From Mesorhizobium sp. WSM4904 (GTDB lineage: Bacteria; Pseudomonadota; Alphaproteobacteria; Rhizobiales; Rhizobiaceae): DNA of 64,000 nucleotides. Below, piece by piece: positions 15,545 to 27,537 of the stretch. A model generated the notes under the pieces. It was given only the letters and a program-made list of their open reading frames with translations, was not told the origin of the DNA and searched no databases. Where the stretch lies: positions 1,798,001-1,862,000 of the forward strand of contig NZ_CP121354.1 in NCBI RefSeq assembly GCF_029674545.1. The letters are read 5' to 3'. Numbering within the stretch: the stretch's first letter is position 1; each line of letters opens with the position of its first letter. Both the position numbers and the translations under genes were made by a program.

Positions 15545-15773
15545 CTTCAGTCTCCCTTGCGTTGCGCCGATAACGTCAAATGCTAGCCGAAAGTTTCATC
15601 AGCAGTCTGTGATCGCGGTCGCATTCGGGCCCTGCCGCGACCGAAGGCGCGGGACTCCTCAAACTGAGATGGAAAGCGATGTTTCTATCGTACGGCAGGC
15701 GGGGCTGCGCACCAGTCGGACAAGGGATCTACATCAGGCCCTAAAGTCGGCTTCAAAAGAGCGAAAGTGGGAT

Positions 15774-16121
15774 TTAGTCGCAGACGACACGATAGCGCTT
15801 GCCGGGCTCGCTGACATTCCTGCATGTGAGCGCCTTCTCCGGCTGGGAGGGCGCATCGGGCGAATCCGGCTGAAAGGACGGCCTTGTCGAAGCCGGCCTG
15901 AAATGCCTTGGGCTGGACGGGCTGGCAGGGGCGCTCGGCGGCAGAGGAAATACGTCGGACGCAATCTGCCGCGTGGCGGTTGTCCCTGGCGGGGCCTTGT
16001 CCCAAATGCGCCTGACGTCCATCCGGCTTGGAATGATAACCGTGCCGTCGTCGCTGCGCGTGCAGCCGCTTGCCGCCAGCAGCGCCGGGCAGAGAACAAA
16101 AGTCAGCATTCGACCAAGCAT
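15774..16121 (-). CDS. Hypothetical lipoprotein
   Basis: A 115-residue protein with a lipoprotein signal (MLGRMLTFVLCPALLAASGC, lipobox LAASGC with Cys20). The mature part is Pro/Ser-rich and disordered (about 50-95), then ends with a short Cys-containing motif CRNVSEPGKRYRVVCD that probably forms a disulfide. It should be anchored in the envelope. ATG 16121 follows a GGGGG-type ribosome site; a TTG two codons upstream is less likely. Confidence 0.7.
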   Translation of the reverse strand: MLGRMLTFVLCPALLAASGCTRSDDGTVIIPSRMDVRRIWDKAPPGTTATRQIASDVFPLPPSAPASPSSPRHFRPASTRPSFQPDSPDAPSQPEKALTCRNVSEPGKRYRVVCD

Positions 16122-16256
16122 CAGCAATACCCCCGCCGATTTTATAGCCCGGCAGCGGTGGGTCCGCCAATGGACGGATTACCGCATCGGGCATGGGACC
16201 AGCGTCCTACCGAGGCGCGTCGCCCTGAAACGGAGTGAGGCGAGGCGTTTTGTTTC

Positions 16257-16300
16257 GCGCATGTCGCTCAAAGCCGCCGCATGGTTTTGGGCGACACGCG
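16257..16300. repeat. Dispersed palindromic element (family A)
   Basis: Arms GCGCATGTCGCTCAAA and TTTTGGGCGACACGCG flank a GCCGCCGC centre. It lies in the 289-base gap between the lipoprotein and the hybrid kinase, which otherwise holds only presumed promoter sequence. Confidence 0.6.
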
Positions 16301-16410
16301 TTAACGGCACCGGGCGTGGTCGGTTGCGAATCGTTAAGGTTAGCGGATCGTTAATGCTTGTCGGGCACATTCCGCCGACGAACTGGCGAGGTTCGGCCTT
16401 GGGGGTAGGA

Positions 16411-19782
<3,372 letters not shown>

Positions 19783-19783
19783 A

Positions 19784-19880
19784 TCGGTTCATCGTTTCAC
19801 GGAAACGCCGAACCGCTCTAACTCTTTGTTTTTACGCAATTCCGGGCGGAGAACCGCTCACACTTTTCCTGGAATTGGTC
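19784..19880. repeat. Composite palindromic element (family B)
   Basis: A GGTTCATCGTTTC/GAAACGCCGAACC dyad is followed by TTACGCAATTCCGG, GAGAACCGCTCACAC and TTTTCCTGGAATTG. The second part matches the elements at 28674 and 52016 almost base for base. Confidence 0.75.
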
Positions 19881-19983
19881 TGGAAGCAAATCAAGGAAAA
19901 TGCGCGGCGGCTGGAGCTTTTTTCTACCCGGTCGACCGCCGGCGCGCTTCCGCCAGCGGGCCGTCTGATCGCTTGACGCGGAC

Positions 19984-20005
19984 GTATGGTGTGATCGCAC
20001 CATAC
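19984..20005. promoter_or_regulatory. Perfect dyad GTATGGTG-N6-CACCATAC
   Basis: A 22-bp inverted repeat with 8-bp arms and central TGATCG. A TTGACG lies immediately upstream (19973-19978), so it may be an operator overlapping a promoter. The TGGT...ACCA core resembles GntR-type sites, but no GntR gene is present in the window. Confidence 0.4.
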
Positions 20006-20186
20006 CAAAGCGGAGGCCAAGCCAAGACAATGCTCCTTGTCGATTCCGCCCCTCGGTTACGGGCGGGAGCAGCGACCGCCGGCAAGGAACAGCGTCGACT
20101 CTACCCCAACGGACCTGTTTTCGGCGATGGCTATGCCATGATCCGCTCTGGCATTCGAGCAACGCGCTCTCGTCCGGATTTTATTT

Positions 20187-20228
20187 CCCGGCGGCCGATA
20201 TTTCGGCCGCCGGGATATTTTTTAATCA
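20187..20228 (+). terminator. Strong Rho-independent terminator
   Basis: A perfect 12-bp stem (CCCGGCGGCCGA/TCGGCCGCCGGG, 20187-20198 and 20203-20214) with a TATT loop is followed by ATATTTTTT. It is over 400 bases after the hybrid kinase stop, so it either ends that long transcript or a separate short RNA. It insulates pstS. Confidence 0.85.
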
Positions 20229-20336
20229 AAAGTCAGACAAGTTACTGATTCCGGCGGCAAACTCCGGCTGGTCCGCGAAGGCCGCCGCGGGCCTCTCCAG
20301 ACATCCCTGTTCGGACGTTACGCGGCTGACACGAAA

Positions 20337-20354
20337 CTGTCATCCAACTGTAAT
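20337..20354 (+). promoter_or_regulatory. Pho box (PhoB binding site) upstream of pstS
   Basis: CTGTCATCCAACTGTAAT is two 7-bp direct repeats with a 4-bp spacer, agreeing with the CTGTCAT-N4-CTGTCAT type PhoB consensus at nearly all positions. It lies 79 bases before the pstS start. It predicts induction under phosphate starvation by the PhoB encoded at 24945. Confidence 0.85.
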
Positions 20355-20432
20355 AATCGAGGGCTATTGCGCTCACCGGGCGCCGTCAGAAGGCGGTGCC
20401 AAGAGACCATATTCCGAACAGGAGCAGGCCAC

Positions 20433-21491
20433 ATGAGACATTTCATCCGCTCGGCGGCCGTTGCGATTGCAATGGCTACGGCGTCCACGCTCACCCTGTC
20501 CGCCGCTTGGGCCGCGGACATCTCGGGTGCCGGCGCCACCTTCCCCTATCCGATCTATGCCAAGTGGGCCGACGCCTACAAAAAGGAAACCGGCATCGGG
20601 CTCAACTATCAGTCGATCGGTTCCGGCGGCGGCATCAAGCAGATCAAAGCCAAGACCGTGACCTTCGGCGCTTCCGATGCGCCGCTCGGCGGCGACGATC
20701 TCAAGTCGACCGGCCTTGCACAGTTCCCGATGGTGATGGGCGGCATCGTTCCGGTCGTCAACCTCGAAGGCGTCAAGCCGGGCGAGTTGGTTCTGGATGG
20801 CCCGACGCTGGCCGACATCTTCATGGGCAAGATCACCAACTGGAACGACGCGGCGATCAAGAAGCTCAACCCCAAGATCAAGCTGCCCGACCAAGCGATC
20901 GCGGTCGTCCACCGTTCCGACGGCTCGGGCACCACGTTCAACTTCACATACTATCTCGGCGACGTGAGCGCGGACTGGAAGGCAAAGGTCGGTGTCGACA
21001 AGGCAGTTGAGTGGCCGGTGGGCATCGGCGCCAAGGGCAATGAAGGCGTTGCCAACAACGTCTCGCAGACCGGCGGTGCCATCGGCTATGTCGAATACGC
21101 CTATGCCAAGCAGAACAAGCTCACCTATGCCGACATGGTCAACAAGGACGGCAAGAAGGTCGCGCCGACCGGGAAGGCGTTCTCGGCCGCCGCGGCCAAC
21201 GCCGACTGGAGCTCGCAGCCAGGCTATGGCGTCATCCTCGCCAACCAGCCGGGCGCGGAGTCGTGGCCGATGACCGCAGCGACCTGGATCCTCGTCTATC
21301 AGAAGCCCGACGATGCGGCGGCCACGACCGAAGCGCTCAAGTTCTTCGCCTGGTCTTATGCCAAGGGCGACAAGATGGCCGCCGAGCTCGACTACGTTCC
21401 GATGCCCGACAAGGTCGTGAAGAGCGTCGAGGAAATGTGGGGCAAGGACATCGTCGACAGCAACGGCAAGCCGCTCTATTCCGGCATGTAA
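20433..21491 (+). CDS. pstS: Phosphate ABC transporter substrate-binding protein PstS
   Basis: Periplasmic high-affinity phosphate receptor. The 352-residue precursor has a signal peptide ([27 protein letters not shown], cleaved before ADISGAG). Phosphate-binding segments are present: [31 protein letters not shown] and [12 protein letters not shown]. Length matches PstS of E. coli type. It is first in the operon, controlled by the Pho box, and followed by a hairpin that probably raises its relative abundance over the membrane components. Confidence 0.97.
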   Translation: MRHFIRSAAVAIAMATASTLTLSAAWAADISGAGATFPYPIYAKWADAYKKETGIGLNYQSIGSGGGIKQIKAKTVTFGASDAPLGGDDLKSTGLAQFPMVMGGIVPVVNLEGVKPGELVLDGPTLADIFMGKITNWNDAAIKKLNPKIKLPDQAIAVVHRSDGSGTTFNFTYYLGDVSADWKAKVGVDKAVEWPVGIGAKGNEGVANNVSQTGGAIGYVEYAYAKQNKLTYADMVNKDGKKVAPTGKAFSAAAANADWSSQPGYGVILANQPGAESWPMTAATWILVYQKPDDAAATTEALKFFAWSYAKGDKMAAELDYVPMPDKVVKSVEEMWGKDIVDSNGKPLYSGM

Positions 21492-21504
21492 TTCCTACGG
21501 AATG

Positions 21505-21529
21505 AGGAGGGCGCTTCCGGCGCCCTCCT
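21505..21529 (+). terminator. Intercistronic hairpin between pstS and pstC
   Basis: A 10-bp stem AGGAGGGCGC/GCGCCCTCCT with a 5-base loop starts 14 bases after the pstS stop, followed only by a modest T run. It is typical of hairpins that protect binding-protein mRNA and attenuate downstream transport genes. Confidence 0.7.
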
Positions 21530-21557
21530 GTCTACCTTTTGAAATGCGAGGGGCTCG

Positions 21558-22544
21558 ATGAGTGCCGTTTCCGAAGCCGTGACATCGTCTGCCATGCGGA
21601 CCAGAGAAGCGACGGTGCGCCGCTTCGCCTTCACCGACATGGTCTTCCGGGCGGCCACGCGCGCTTCCGCCATTCTCGTGCTGGTCATTCTTGGCGGCGT
21701 CGCGATCTCGCTGTTCGCCGGCTCGTGGGAGGCGCTGTCGAAGTTCGGCTTCTCCTTCCTGACGACGGAGGCGTGGAACCCGGTCACCGAGAATTTCGGC
21801 GCCCTTGCACCCATCTATGGCACCATCGTCACCTCGGCCATCGCCATCATCATCGCCGTTCCGATCGGCATCGGCATTGCCGTCTTCCTGACCGAGCTCT
21901 GTCCGCGCCCGCTCAGGCGCCCGATCGGCATCGCGGTCGAGCTGCTCGCCGGCATTCCCTCGATCATCTACGGCATCTGGGGCCTGTTCGTGTTCGCGCC
22001 GTTCCTGCAGACGACGATACAGCCCTTCATCATCGACATTTTTCACGGCATACCGGGGCTCTCCAGCCTGTTTGCCGGTCCGCCCTACGGTATCGGCCTG
22101 CTGACGTCGTCGCTCATCCTCGCCATCATGGTGCTGCCGTTCATCACCTCGATCACCAAGGACGTGTTCGACACGGTGCCGGCGGTGCTGAAGGAATCGG
22201 CCTACGGAATCGGCTGCACGACCTGGGAAGTGACCCGGCGCGTGACCATTCCCTACACCCGCGTCGGCATCATGGGCGGCGTCATGCTCGGCCTCGGCCG
22301 CGCGCTCGGCGAGACGATGGCGGTCACCTTCGTCATCGGCAACGCGCACCGCATCAGCGCCTCGCTGTTCGCGCCGGGCACGACGATCTCGGCCACCATC
22401 GCCAACGAATTCACCGAGGCGGACGGCGAGCTTTATACGTCGTCGCTGGTGGCGCTCGGCCTGATCCTGTTCATCATCACCTTCATCATCCTCGCGCTCG
22501 CACGCTACATGCTGTTGCGCATCGATAGCCGCACGGGAGCCTGA
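21558..22544 (+). CDS. pstC: Phosphate ABC transporter permease PstC
   Basis: Inner-membrane channel subunit that pairs with PstA. The 328-residue protein has about six hydrophobic helices (first about residues 33-52, ASAILVLVILGGVAISLF). The permease EAA loop is KESAYGIGCTTWEVTRRVTIPY, and family motifs GIPSIIYGIWGLFVF and GLGRALGETMAVTFVIG are present. This is the short PstC type, without the long N-terminal extension of some rhizobial PstC. Only three bases separate it from pstA. Confidence 0.96.
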   Translation: MSAVSEAVTSSAMRTREATVRRFAFTDMVFRAATRASAILVLVILGGVAISLFAGSWEALSKFGFSFLTTEAWNPVTENFGALAPIYGTIVTSAIAIIIAVPIGIGIAVFLTELCPRPLRRPIGIAVELLAGIPSIIYGIWGLFVFAPFLQTTIQPFIIDIFHGIPGLSSLFAGPPYGIGLLTSSLILAIMVLPFITSITKDVFDTVPAVLKESAYGIGCTTWEVTRRVTIPYTRVGIMGGVMLGLGRALGETMAVTFVIGNAHRISASLFAPGTTISATIANEFTEADGELYTSSLVALGLILFIITFIILALARYMLLRIDSRTGA

Positions 22545-22547
22545 CCG

Positions 22548-23399
22548 ATGTCGACCGCCGCATCGCTCCACCAAAGCCGCAAGCGCAAGAATGCCGTGAT
22601 GATGGCGCTATGCGTCGTCGCGGCGGGCATTGGCCTCGCCTGGCTGGCGCTGATCCTTGGAGCGCTGGCCTACAAGGGGCTCTCCGGCGTCTCGCTGGCG
22701 GTGTTCACGGAAATGACGCCGCCGCCCGGCGACGCCGGCGGCCTGCTCAACGCCATCTATGGCAGCATCATCATGACCATCATCGGCATCGTCGTTGGCA
22801 CGCCCATCGGCGTGCTCGCCGGGACCTATATGGCGGAGTACGGGCGCTTCTCGCGGCTCACCACGGTGGTGCGTTTCATCAACGACATCCTCTTGTCGGC
22901 GCCGTCGATCATCGTCGGCCTGTTCGTCTATGAGCTGATGGTGCGGCCGATGGGCCATTTCTCGGCGATAGCCGGCGCCGTCGCGCTGTCGATCCTGGTG
23001 ATCCCCGTCGTGGTGCGCACCACCGAAGACATGCTCAACCTTGTGCCCAACGCTTTGCGCGAAGCCGGCACCGCCATCGGCGCGCCGCGCTGGGTGGTGA
23101 TCCGCTCGGTCGCCTATCGCGCGGCGCTTTCCGGCATCGTCACCGGCATATTGCTGGCGATCGCCCGCATCTCCGGCGAGACGGCGCCGCTGCTCTTCAC
23201 CGCTCTCAACAACCAGTTCTGGTCGAGCAATCTCAACGCGCCGATGGCCAGCCTGCCGGTGACCATCTTCCAATTTGCGCTCAGCCCCTATGAGGAATGG
23301 CAGCAACTGGCCTGGACGGGCGCACTCATAATAACCCTGACGGTTCTCGGGCTGAGCATCTTCGCCCGCAGCCTTACCGGACGCAGAGAGGACAGATGA
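22548..23399 (+). CDS. pstA: Phosphate ABC transporter permease PstA
   Basis: Second membrane subunit of the Pst transporter, 283 residues and about six helices. Characteristic segments are FLIND-like [23 protein letters not shown], the EAA loop [23 protein letters not shown], and [14 protein letters not shown]. Its stop overlaps the pstB start (ATGA). The compact spacing through pstC-pstA-pstB supports equimolar production. Confidence 0.96.
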   Translation: MSTAASLHQSRKRKNAVMMALCVVAAGIGLAWLALILGALAYKGLSGVSLAVFTEMTPPPGDAGGLLNAIYGSIIMTIIGIVVGTPIGVLAGTYMAEYGRFSRLTTVVRFINDILLSAPSIIVGLFVYELMVRPMGHFSAIAGAVALSILVIPVVVRTTEDMLNLVPNALREAGTAIGAPRWVVIRSVAYRAALSGIVTGILLAIARISGETAPLLFTALNNQFWSSNLNAPMASLPVTIFQFALSPYEEWQQLAWTGALIITLTVLGLSIFARSLTGRREDR

Positions 23400-24199
23400 A
23401 ACCGATGTTGTCCACCGACCTTAACGTAGCCGACACGGCCGTCGAGAAGGCCAAGATCGAGGTCAAGAACCTCAACTTCTACTATGGCCAGTCGAAGGCG
23501 CTGAAGGACATCAACCTGTCGCTGCCCGAGCGCAGCGTCACCGCTTTCATCGGGCCGTCGGGCTGCGGGAAATCGACTCTGCTGCGCGTGCTGAACCGCA
23601 TCTACGAGCTCTACCCGAAGCAGAGCGCGGAAGGCCAGGTGCTGCTCGACGGCAAGAACATCCTCGACCGCTCGCAGGACCTCAACCTGCTCAGGACCAA
23701 GATCGGCATGGTGTTCCAGAAGCCGACGCCGTTCCCGATGTCGATCTACGAGAACATCGCCTTCGGCGTCAGGCTGTACGAGAAGATCAGCAAGGCCGAG
23801 ATGGACAACCGCGTCGAGTCGGCGCTGAAGCGCGCGGCGCTCTGGGGCGAGGTCAAGGACAAGCTCAACGCCAGCGGCCAGAGCCTTTCCGGCGGCCAGC
23901 AGCAGCGGCTTTGCATCGCCCGCACCGTGGCGGTGAAGCCGGAGGTCATCCTGCTCGACGAGCCGGCCTCGGCGCTCGACCCGCTGTCGACCGCCAAGAT
24001 CGAAGAGCTGATCGACGAGCTGCAGGCCGACTACACGATCGTGATCGTCACCCACAACATGCAGCAGGCAGCGCGCGTGTCGCGGCAGACGGCGTTCATG
24101 TATCTCGGCGAGCTGGTCGAGTTCGACCGGACGGAGAAGATCTTCACCTCGCCTCGCGAGAAGCGCACGCAGGACTATATCACCGGCCGCTTCGGCTGA
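23396..24199 (+). CDS. pstB: Phosphate ABC transporter ATP-binding protein PstB
   Basis: ATPase that drives phosphate import. The 267-residue protein has Walker [11 protein letters not shown]-loop [12 protein letters not shown] signature LSGGQQQR, Walker [12 protein letters not shown] and the switch His in VTHNMQQA. The insertion [15 protein letters not shown] is typical of PstB. ATG 23396 overlaps the pstA stop. It also takes part in phosphate signalling through PhoU. Confidence 0.97.
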   Translation: MKPMLSTDLNVADTAVEKAKIEVKNLNFYYGQSKALKDINLSLPERSVTAFIGPSGCGKSTLLRVLNRIYELYPKQSAEGQVLLDGKNILDRSQDLNLLRTKIGMVFQKPTPFPMSIYENIAFGVRLYEKISKAEMDNRVESALKRAALWGEVKDKLNASGQSLSGGQQQRLCIARTVAVKPEVILLDEPASALDPLSTAKIEELIDELQADYTIVIVTHNMQQAARVSRQTAFMYLGELVEFDRTEKIFTSPREKRTQDYITGRFG

Positions 24200-24220
24200 G
24201 TTTCATACGAGGACATAATC

Positions 24221-24925
24221 ATGGCCCATACGGTCGCTTCCTTCGACGAGGATCTGAGGCAGATCAGCCAGCTTATCCGTGACATGGGCGATCTCGCCGG
24301 CTCGATGGTCGGCGCGTCGACCAAGGCCCTGCTCAATTCCGACAACGCGCTGGCGCAGCGCGTGGTCTCCGACGACGCCATCATGGACGCGCGCCAGCGC
24401 GAGCTCGACGATCGCGCCATCACCTTGATCGCCAAGCGCCAGCCGATGGCCGACGACCTGCGCAGCGTGGTCGGCGCGATCCGCATGGCTGGCGACCTCG
24501 AGCGCATCGGCGATCTCGCCAAGAACATCGCCAAGCGCGTCGGCTCCGTCGGCGTCAGCGCCGCGCCGCGCGACCTGTCGCACTCGATCGACTCGATGGC
24601 GCAGCTGGTGCTGATCCAGGTCCAGGGCGTGATCGAGGAGTACACGGCGGGCGACGCCACGGCGCTCGCCAAGCTCCGGAACGACGACGAGCGCATCGAC
24701 GTCAAATACACCTCCGTCTTCCGCGAGCTCCTGACCTACATGATGGAGGATCCGCGCAACATCACGGCCTGCACGCATCTCCTGTTCTGCGCCAAGAATC
24801 TGGAGCGCATCGGCGACCACGTCACCAACATCGCCGAGAATGCCTATTATGTGCTGACCGGCACCCAATTGCCCGCGAACCGTCCGAAGCAGGACGAGAC
24901 GGCGATGTCGGCGCCGGCGGCCTGA
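24221..24925 (+). CDS. phoU: Phosphate signalling protein PhoU
   Basis: Represses the Pho response when phosphate is sufficient by linking PstB to the sensor kinase. The 234-residue protein is two repeated three-helix bundles with the metal-binding motifs ERIGDLAKNIAKR (first repeat) and ERIGDHVTNIAEN (second repeat), both intact. It begins 22 bases after pstB and is followed 20 bases later by phoB. Confidence 0.97.
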   Translation: MAHTVASFDEDLRQISQLIRDMGDLAGSMVGASTKALLNSDNALAQRVVSDDAIMDARQRELDDRAITLIAKRQPMADDLRSVVGAIRMAGDLERIGDLAKNIAKRVGSVGVSAAPRDLSHSIDSMAQLVLIQVQGVIEEYTAGDATALAKLRNDDERIDVKYTSVFRELLTYMMEDPRNITACTHLLFCAKNLERIGDHVTNIAENAYYVLTGTQLPANRPKQDETAMSAPAA

Positions 24926-24944
24926 CAACGAAGGTACCTGCTAA

Positions 24945-25634
24945 ATGATCGCGCCACGCATCATGGTGGTGGAGGACGAGGAGCCGCTGGGGGTGCTGCT
25001 CCGCTATAACCTCGAATCCGAAGGCTATCAGGTCGAGGTGGTCACCCGCGGCGACGAGGCCGAGATCCGCCTGCAGGAGAACGTGCCCGATCTCCTAGTG
25101 CTCGACTGGATGGTGCCGGCGGTTTCCGGCATCGAGCTTTGCCGCCGCCTCAGGATGCGGCCCGAGACCGAACGGCTGCCGATCATCATGCTGACGGCGC
25201 GCGGCGAGGAAAGCGACAGGGTGCGCGGCCTCTCGACGGGCGCCGACGACTATCTGGTCAAGCCGTTCTCGACGCCGGAATTCATGGCCAGGGTCAAGGC
25301 GCTGTTGCGCCGCGCCAAGCCGGAGGTGCTTTCCAGCGTGCTCAAGGTCGGCGACATCGTGCTCGACCGCGAATCGCACCGCGTCTACCGCAAGAAGAGC
25401 GAGATCAGGCTCGGTCCGACCGAGTTCCGGCTGCTCGAGTTCATGATGCGGCATCCCGGCCGGGTGTTCTCGCGCAGCCAGTTGCTCGACAATGTCTGGG
25501 GCGAGACGATCTATATCGACGAGCGCACGGTCGACGTGCATGTCGGGCGCCTGCGCAAGGCGGTCAACAACGGCCGCATGCCCGATGTCATCCGCACCAT
25601 CCGCGGCGCGGGATACGCAATCCGCGAGGATTAG
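24945..25634 (+). CDS. phoB: Phosphate regulon response regulator PhoB
   Basis: OmpR-family activator of Pho genes. The 229-residue protein has a receiver domain with the acidic pocket EDEEP, phospho-Asp in LVLDWMVPA (about residue 53) and Lys in LVKPFSTPEF. The winged helix includes VYRKKSEIRLGPTEFRLLEFMMRHPGRVFSRSQLLD and RTVDVHVGRLRKAV. It probably autoregulates via the Pho box before pstS. The usual sensor PhoR is not in this window; in many rhizobia phoR lies upstream of pstS, here replaced by an unrelated hybrid kinase. Confidence 0.97.
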   Translation: MIAPRIMVVEDEEPLGVLLRYNLESEGYQVEVVTRGDEAEIRLQENVPDLLVLDWMVPAVSGIELCRRLRMRPETERLPIIMLTARGEESDRVRGLSTGADDYLVKPFSTPEFMARVKALLRRAKPEVLSSVLKVGDIVLDRESHRVYRKKSEIRLGPTEFRLLEFMMRHPGRVFSRSQLLDNVWGETIYIDERTVDVHVGRLRKAVNNGRMPDVIRTIRGAGYAIRED

Positions 25635-25704
25635 GCGCACCGTTCGTGGAATTGACGCGTCCGCTACCGGATCGCATGCGTTGGTGAGTAGCTGAGACGC
25701 TCGT

Positions 25705-25893
25705 GCTTCGTCATCCACGGGCGGAGCAAGGAGCGAAGCGACGCGGCGCAGACCCGAGGATCCATTCCGTGACGTCGACGCGGCACTGCGGTGCAGAATT
25801 CTGCTCCGCTGCGCATTTCGATCAAGGTGACGGCATGGATTCCAGGGTCTTCGCGACGGAGCTTCGCTCCTGCTCCGCCCTGGAATGACGAAA
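25705..25893. repeat. About 190-bp interspersed inverted-repeat element, copy 1
   Basis: The outer ends are TTCGTCATCCACGGGCGGAGC and CTCCGCCCTGGAATGACGAA, so the element is a large imperfect palindrome. It has inner arms around GGATCCATTCCGTGACG/CGGCATGGATTCC and a centre with CAGAATTCTGCTCCG. A second copy in opposite orientation lies at 47038-47223. It is non-coding and sits between phoB and the convergent ROK gene. Confidence 0.75.
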
Positions 25894-25936
25894 GCTCAAA
25901 AGGCCTTCGCTAATCTCCGGCGATTCGGAAAGCCGC

Positions 25937-27178
25937 TCAGGCCACATTCTTCCCGGCGCCTGCCCTTGCCTGGACGCCCGGGGCGAAAATCTCCTGGTCG
26001 ACGAAGGTCAGTGCGCGCATGGCGCAGCCTTCGCGGATCAGCGGCAGTTCGTTCGGCTCGGTGTCGAAGGAGATCGATTCCGAGTGCTGGCCACCGGCGG
26101 TCTGGGCGATGGCCTCGCGCAGCGACGGCTCGATCAGGTCGAAAGCGGCGGCGCTGACGCCGACCATGGCAACCGGCGCCGGGTCTATCAGCGCGAACAG
26201 GCTGCCGAGGCTGAAGCCCAACGCCTCGCCCGCCCGCCGGTATGCCTCGCGCTCCGGGCCGTCCTTCTCCCGCGCCTTGGCGGCAAGCGCCCGCATGTCG
26301 GCGTCGCCGACGTCGACCGGCTCGGCGTCCTCGCTCATCTTCATGGCGCTGCGCCAGATGGCGTAGTTCCCGGCATACGCCTCGACGCAGCCGCGGCGTC
26401 CGCAACGGCAGAGCGCGCCGCCTGGACGATGGATCATGTGGCCGAACTCGCCGCCGGAAGAATGCGTGCCGGTGAAAAGCTCGCCCTTCAGCACCAGGCC
26501 CATGCCGATGCCGTGCGACAGCAGGATAGCAATGAAGTTGTCGCGATAGCGGTTGGGGTCGCGCCATTGCAGCGCCACCGCCATCATGTTGCAGTCGTTC
26601 TCCATGGTGGCCGTGATGCCGAATTCCTTTTCCAGGATGTCGGCGAAAGGGATGTCGGTCAAAGGCGTGATCGGCGACCACAGCATTGCCCGCGCATGGG
26701 AATCGGTGATGCCCTGGATGCCCATGGCGATGCGGGCGACGCTGCGGACATCGAGGTCAGGGTCTTCCAGCCGGCGCCGGACGATCGCCACGCATTCGCC
26801 GATCAGCTCGTCGCGCGGCATGGTCAGCGTATCGAGGCGCCGCTGCTCCTCGGCGATGACCTGCCCGGCATAGTCGATGACGGCGACGGAAAGGAAATTC
26901 AGCGACAGCACCACCGTCACCACCGCAGCCGCCTCGGGATTGAGGGCGAGGCCGACCTGCGGCCGGCCGCGCTTCAGCGATGCCGCCTCGCTCGGTTTGC
27001 TCTCGGCCAGGATGCCTTCCTGGATCAGGTCCGAGGAAATTGCCGAAATGGTCGAGTGGCTGAGCCCGGTGGTCGCGGCGATCTCCGTACGCGACGGCTG
27101 GCCGGCGCGGCGCACGGCCGAGAGCACCATGGCGCGGTTGCGCCGGCGCAGGTCGTCGTGGCGGATTCCGACCGACAT
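25937..27178 (-). CDS. ROK-family transcriptional regulator (XylR-like)
   Basis: A sugar-responsive repressor of 413 residues. The N-terminal winged helix-turn-helix (residues 10-75) contains GQPSRTEIAATTGLSHSTISAISSDL. The ROK sugar-binding domain has the ATP/phosphate-like loop and the zinc motif CRCGRRGCVEAYAG. ATG 27178 has a perfect GGGAGGAG site. It is transcribed divergently from the xylose transporter, and the shared 359-base region carries a perfect 21-bp palindrome and a half-site. This layout predicts local repression relieved by xylose. Confidence 0.9.
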   Translation of the reverse strand: MSVGIRHDDLRRRNRAMVLSAVRRAGQPSRTEIAATTGLSHSTISAISSDLIQEGILAESKPSEAASLKRGRPQVGLALNPEAAAVVTVVLSLNFLSVAVIDYAGQVIAEEQRRLDTLTMPRDELIGECVAIVRRRLEDPDLDVRSVARIAMGIQGITDSHARAMLWSPITPLTDIPFADILEKEFGITATMENDCNMMAVALQWRDPNRYRDNFIAILLSHGIGMGLVLKGELFTGTHSSGGEFGHMIHRPGGALCRCGRRGCVEAYAGNYAIWRSAMKMSEDAEPVDVGDADMRALAAKAREKDGPEREAYRRAGEALGFSLGSLFALIDPAPVAMVGVSAAAFDLIEPSLREAIAQTAGGQHSESISFDTEPNELPLIREGCAMRALTFVDQEIFAPGVQARAGAGKNVA

Positions 27179-27381
27179 TTTTCTCCTCCCGGTCAGCGCG
27201 GCCTCTTGATAATGCATGGGCCGTCGGCGACGCGCCAGATCGGTTCGGTTGCGGATACACCACCGAACCCGCTCTAGATTTTGTTTCATTCAGTTCCGAC
27301 GGCAGCGGCTCCGCGCTTCCTGTGCAACTGTTTTCAGGATAGTGGCAGAAGCGGCCAGAGCTGTCATTATTTATTGCGGGT

Positions 27382-27476
27382 CTCGAAAAAAAGTTCGTGG
27401 CACCTCAAAAACCATCAGAATCGCAGTTGACAGTGCTTCGGCGTTGGATCAGTGTTTTTTCGAGGCTCGAAAAAAA
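27382..27476. promoter_or_regulatory. Putative ROK/XylR operators in the divergent xyl promoter region
   Basis: A perfect 21-bp palindrome (27455-27475) has arms TTTTTTCGAG and CTCGAAAAAA around a central G. An identical half-site CTCGAAAAAAA lies 84 bases to the left (27382-27392). A TTGACA at 27427-27432 lies between them, a candidate -35. The rest of 27179-27537 shows no gene. Confidence 0.55.
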
Positions 27477-27537
27477 GCCTCTGTTACCGGCCTTCGGGCC
27501 AGTCTGGGTCGCGCCGCAAGGGCGCAGGGAGGAAATC

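Larger units (their letters stand above)
19783..20432. other. 650-bp non-coding region before pstS
   Basis: In order: a palindromic repeat (19784-19880), a perfect 8+8 dyad (19984-20005), a stretch with no supported gene, a strong terminator (20187-20228), and the Pho box and leader of pstS. The dyad-to-terminator interval of about 180 bases could encode a small RNA. An open frame from 20031 runs through the terminator and is unlikely to be real. Confidence 0.5.

Noticed and set aside
15544..15620. EcfG-like promoter (GAAAC-N17-CGTT) before the 73-residue gene
   Set aside because: The -35 element deviates from GGAAC; one mismatch in a five-base box is not enough outside the stress island.
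20031..20248. A 72-codon frame before pstS
   Set aside because: It runs straight through a strong terminator hairpin, and GGAGG is 13 bases from the ATG.
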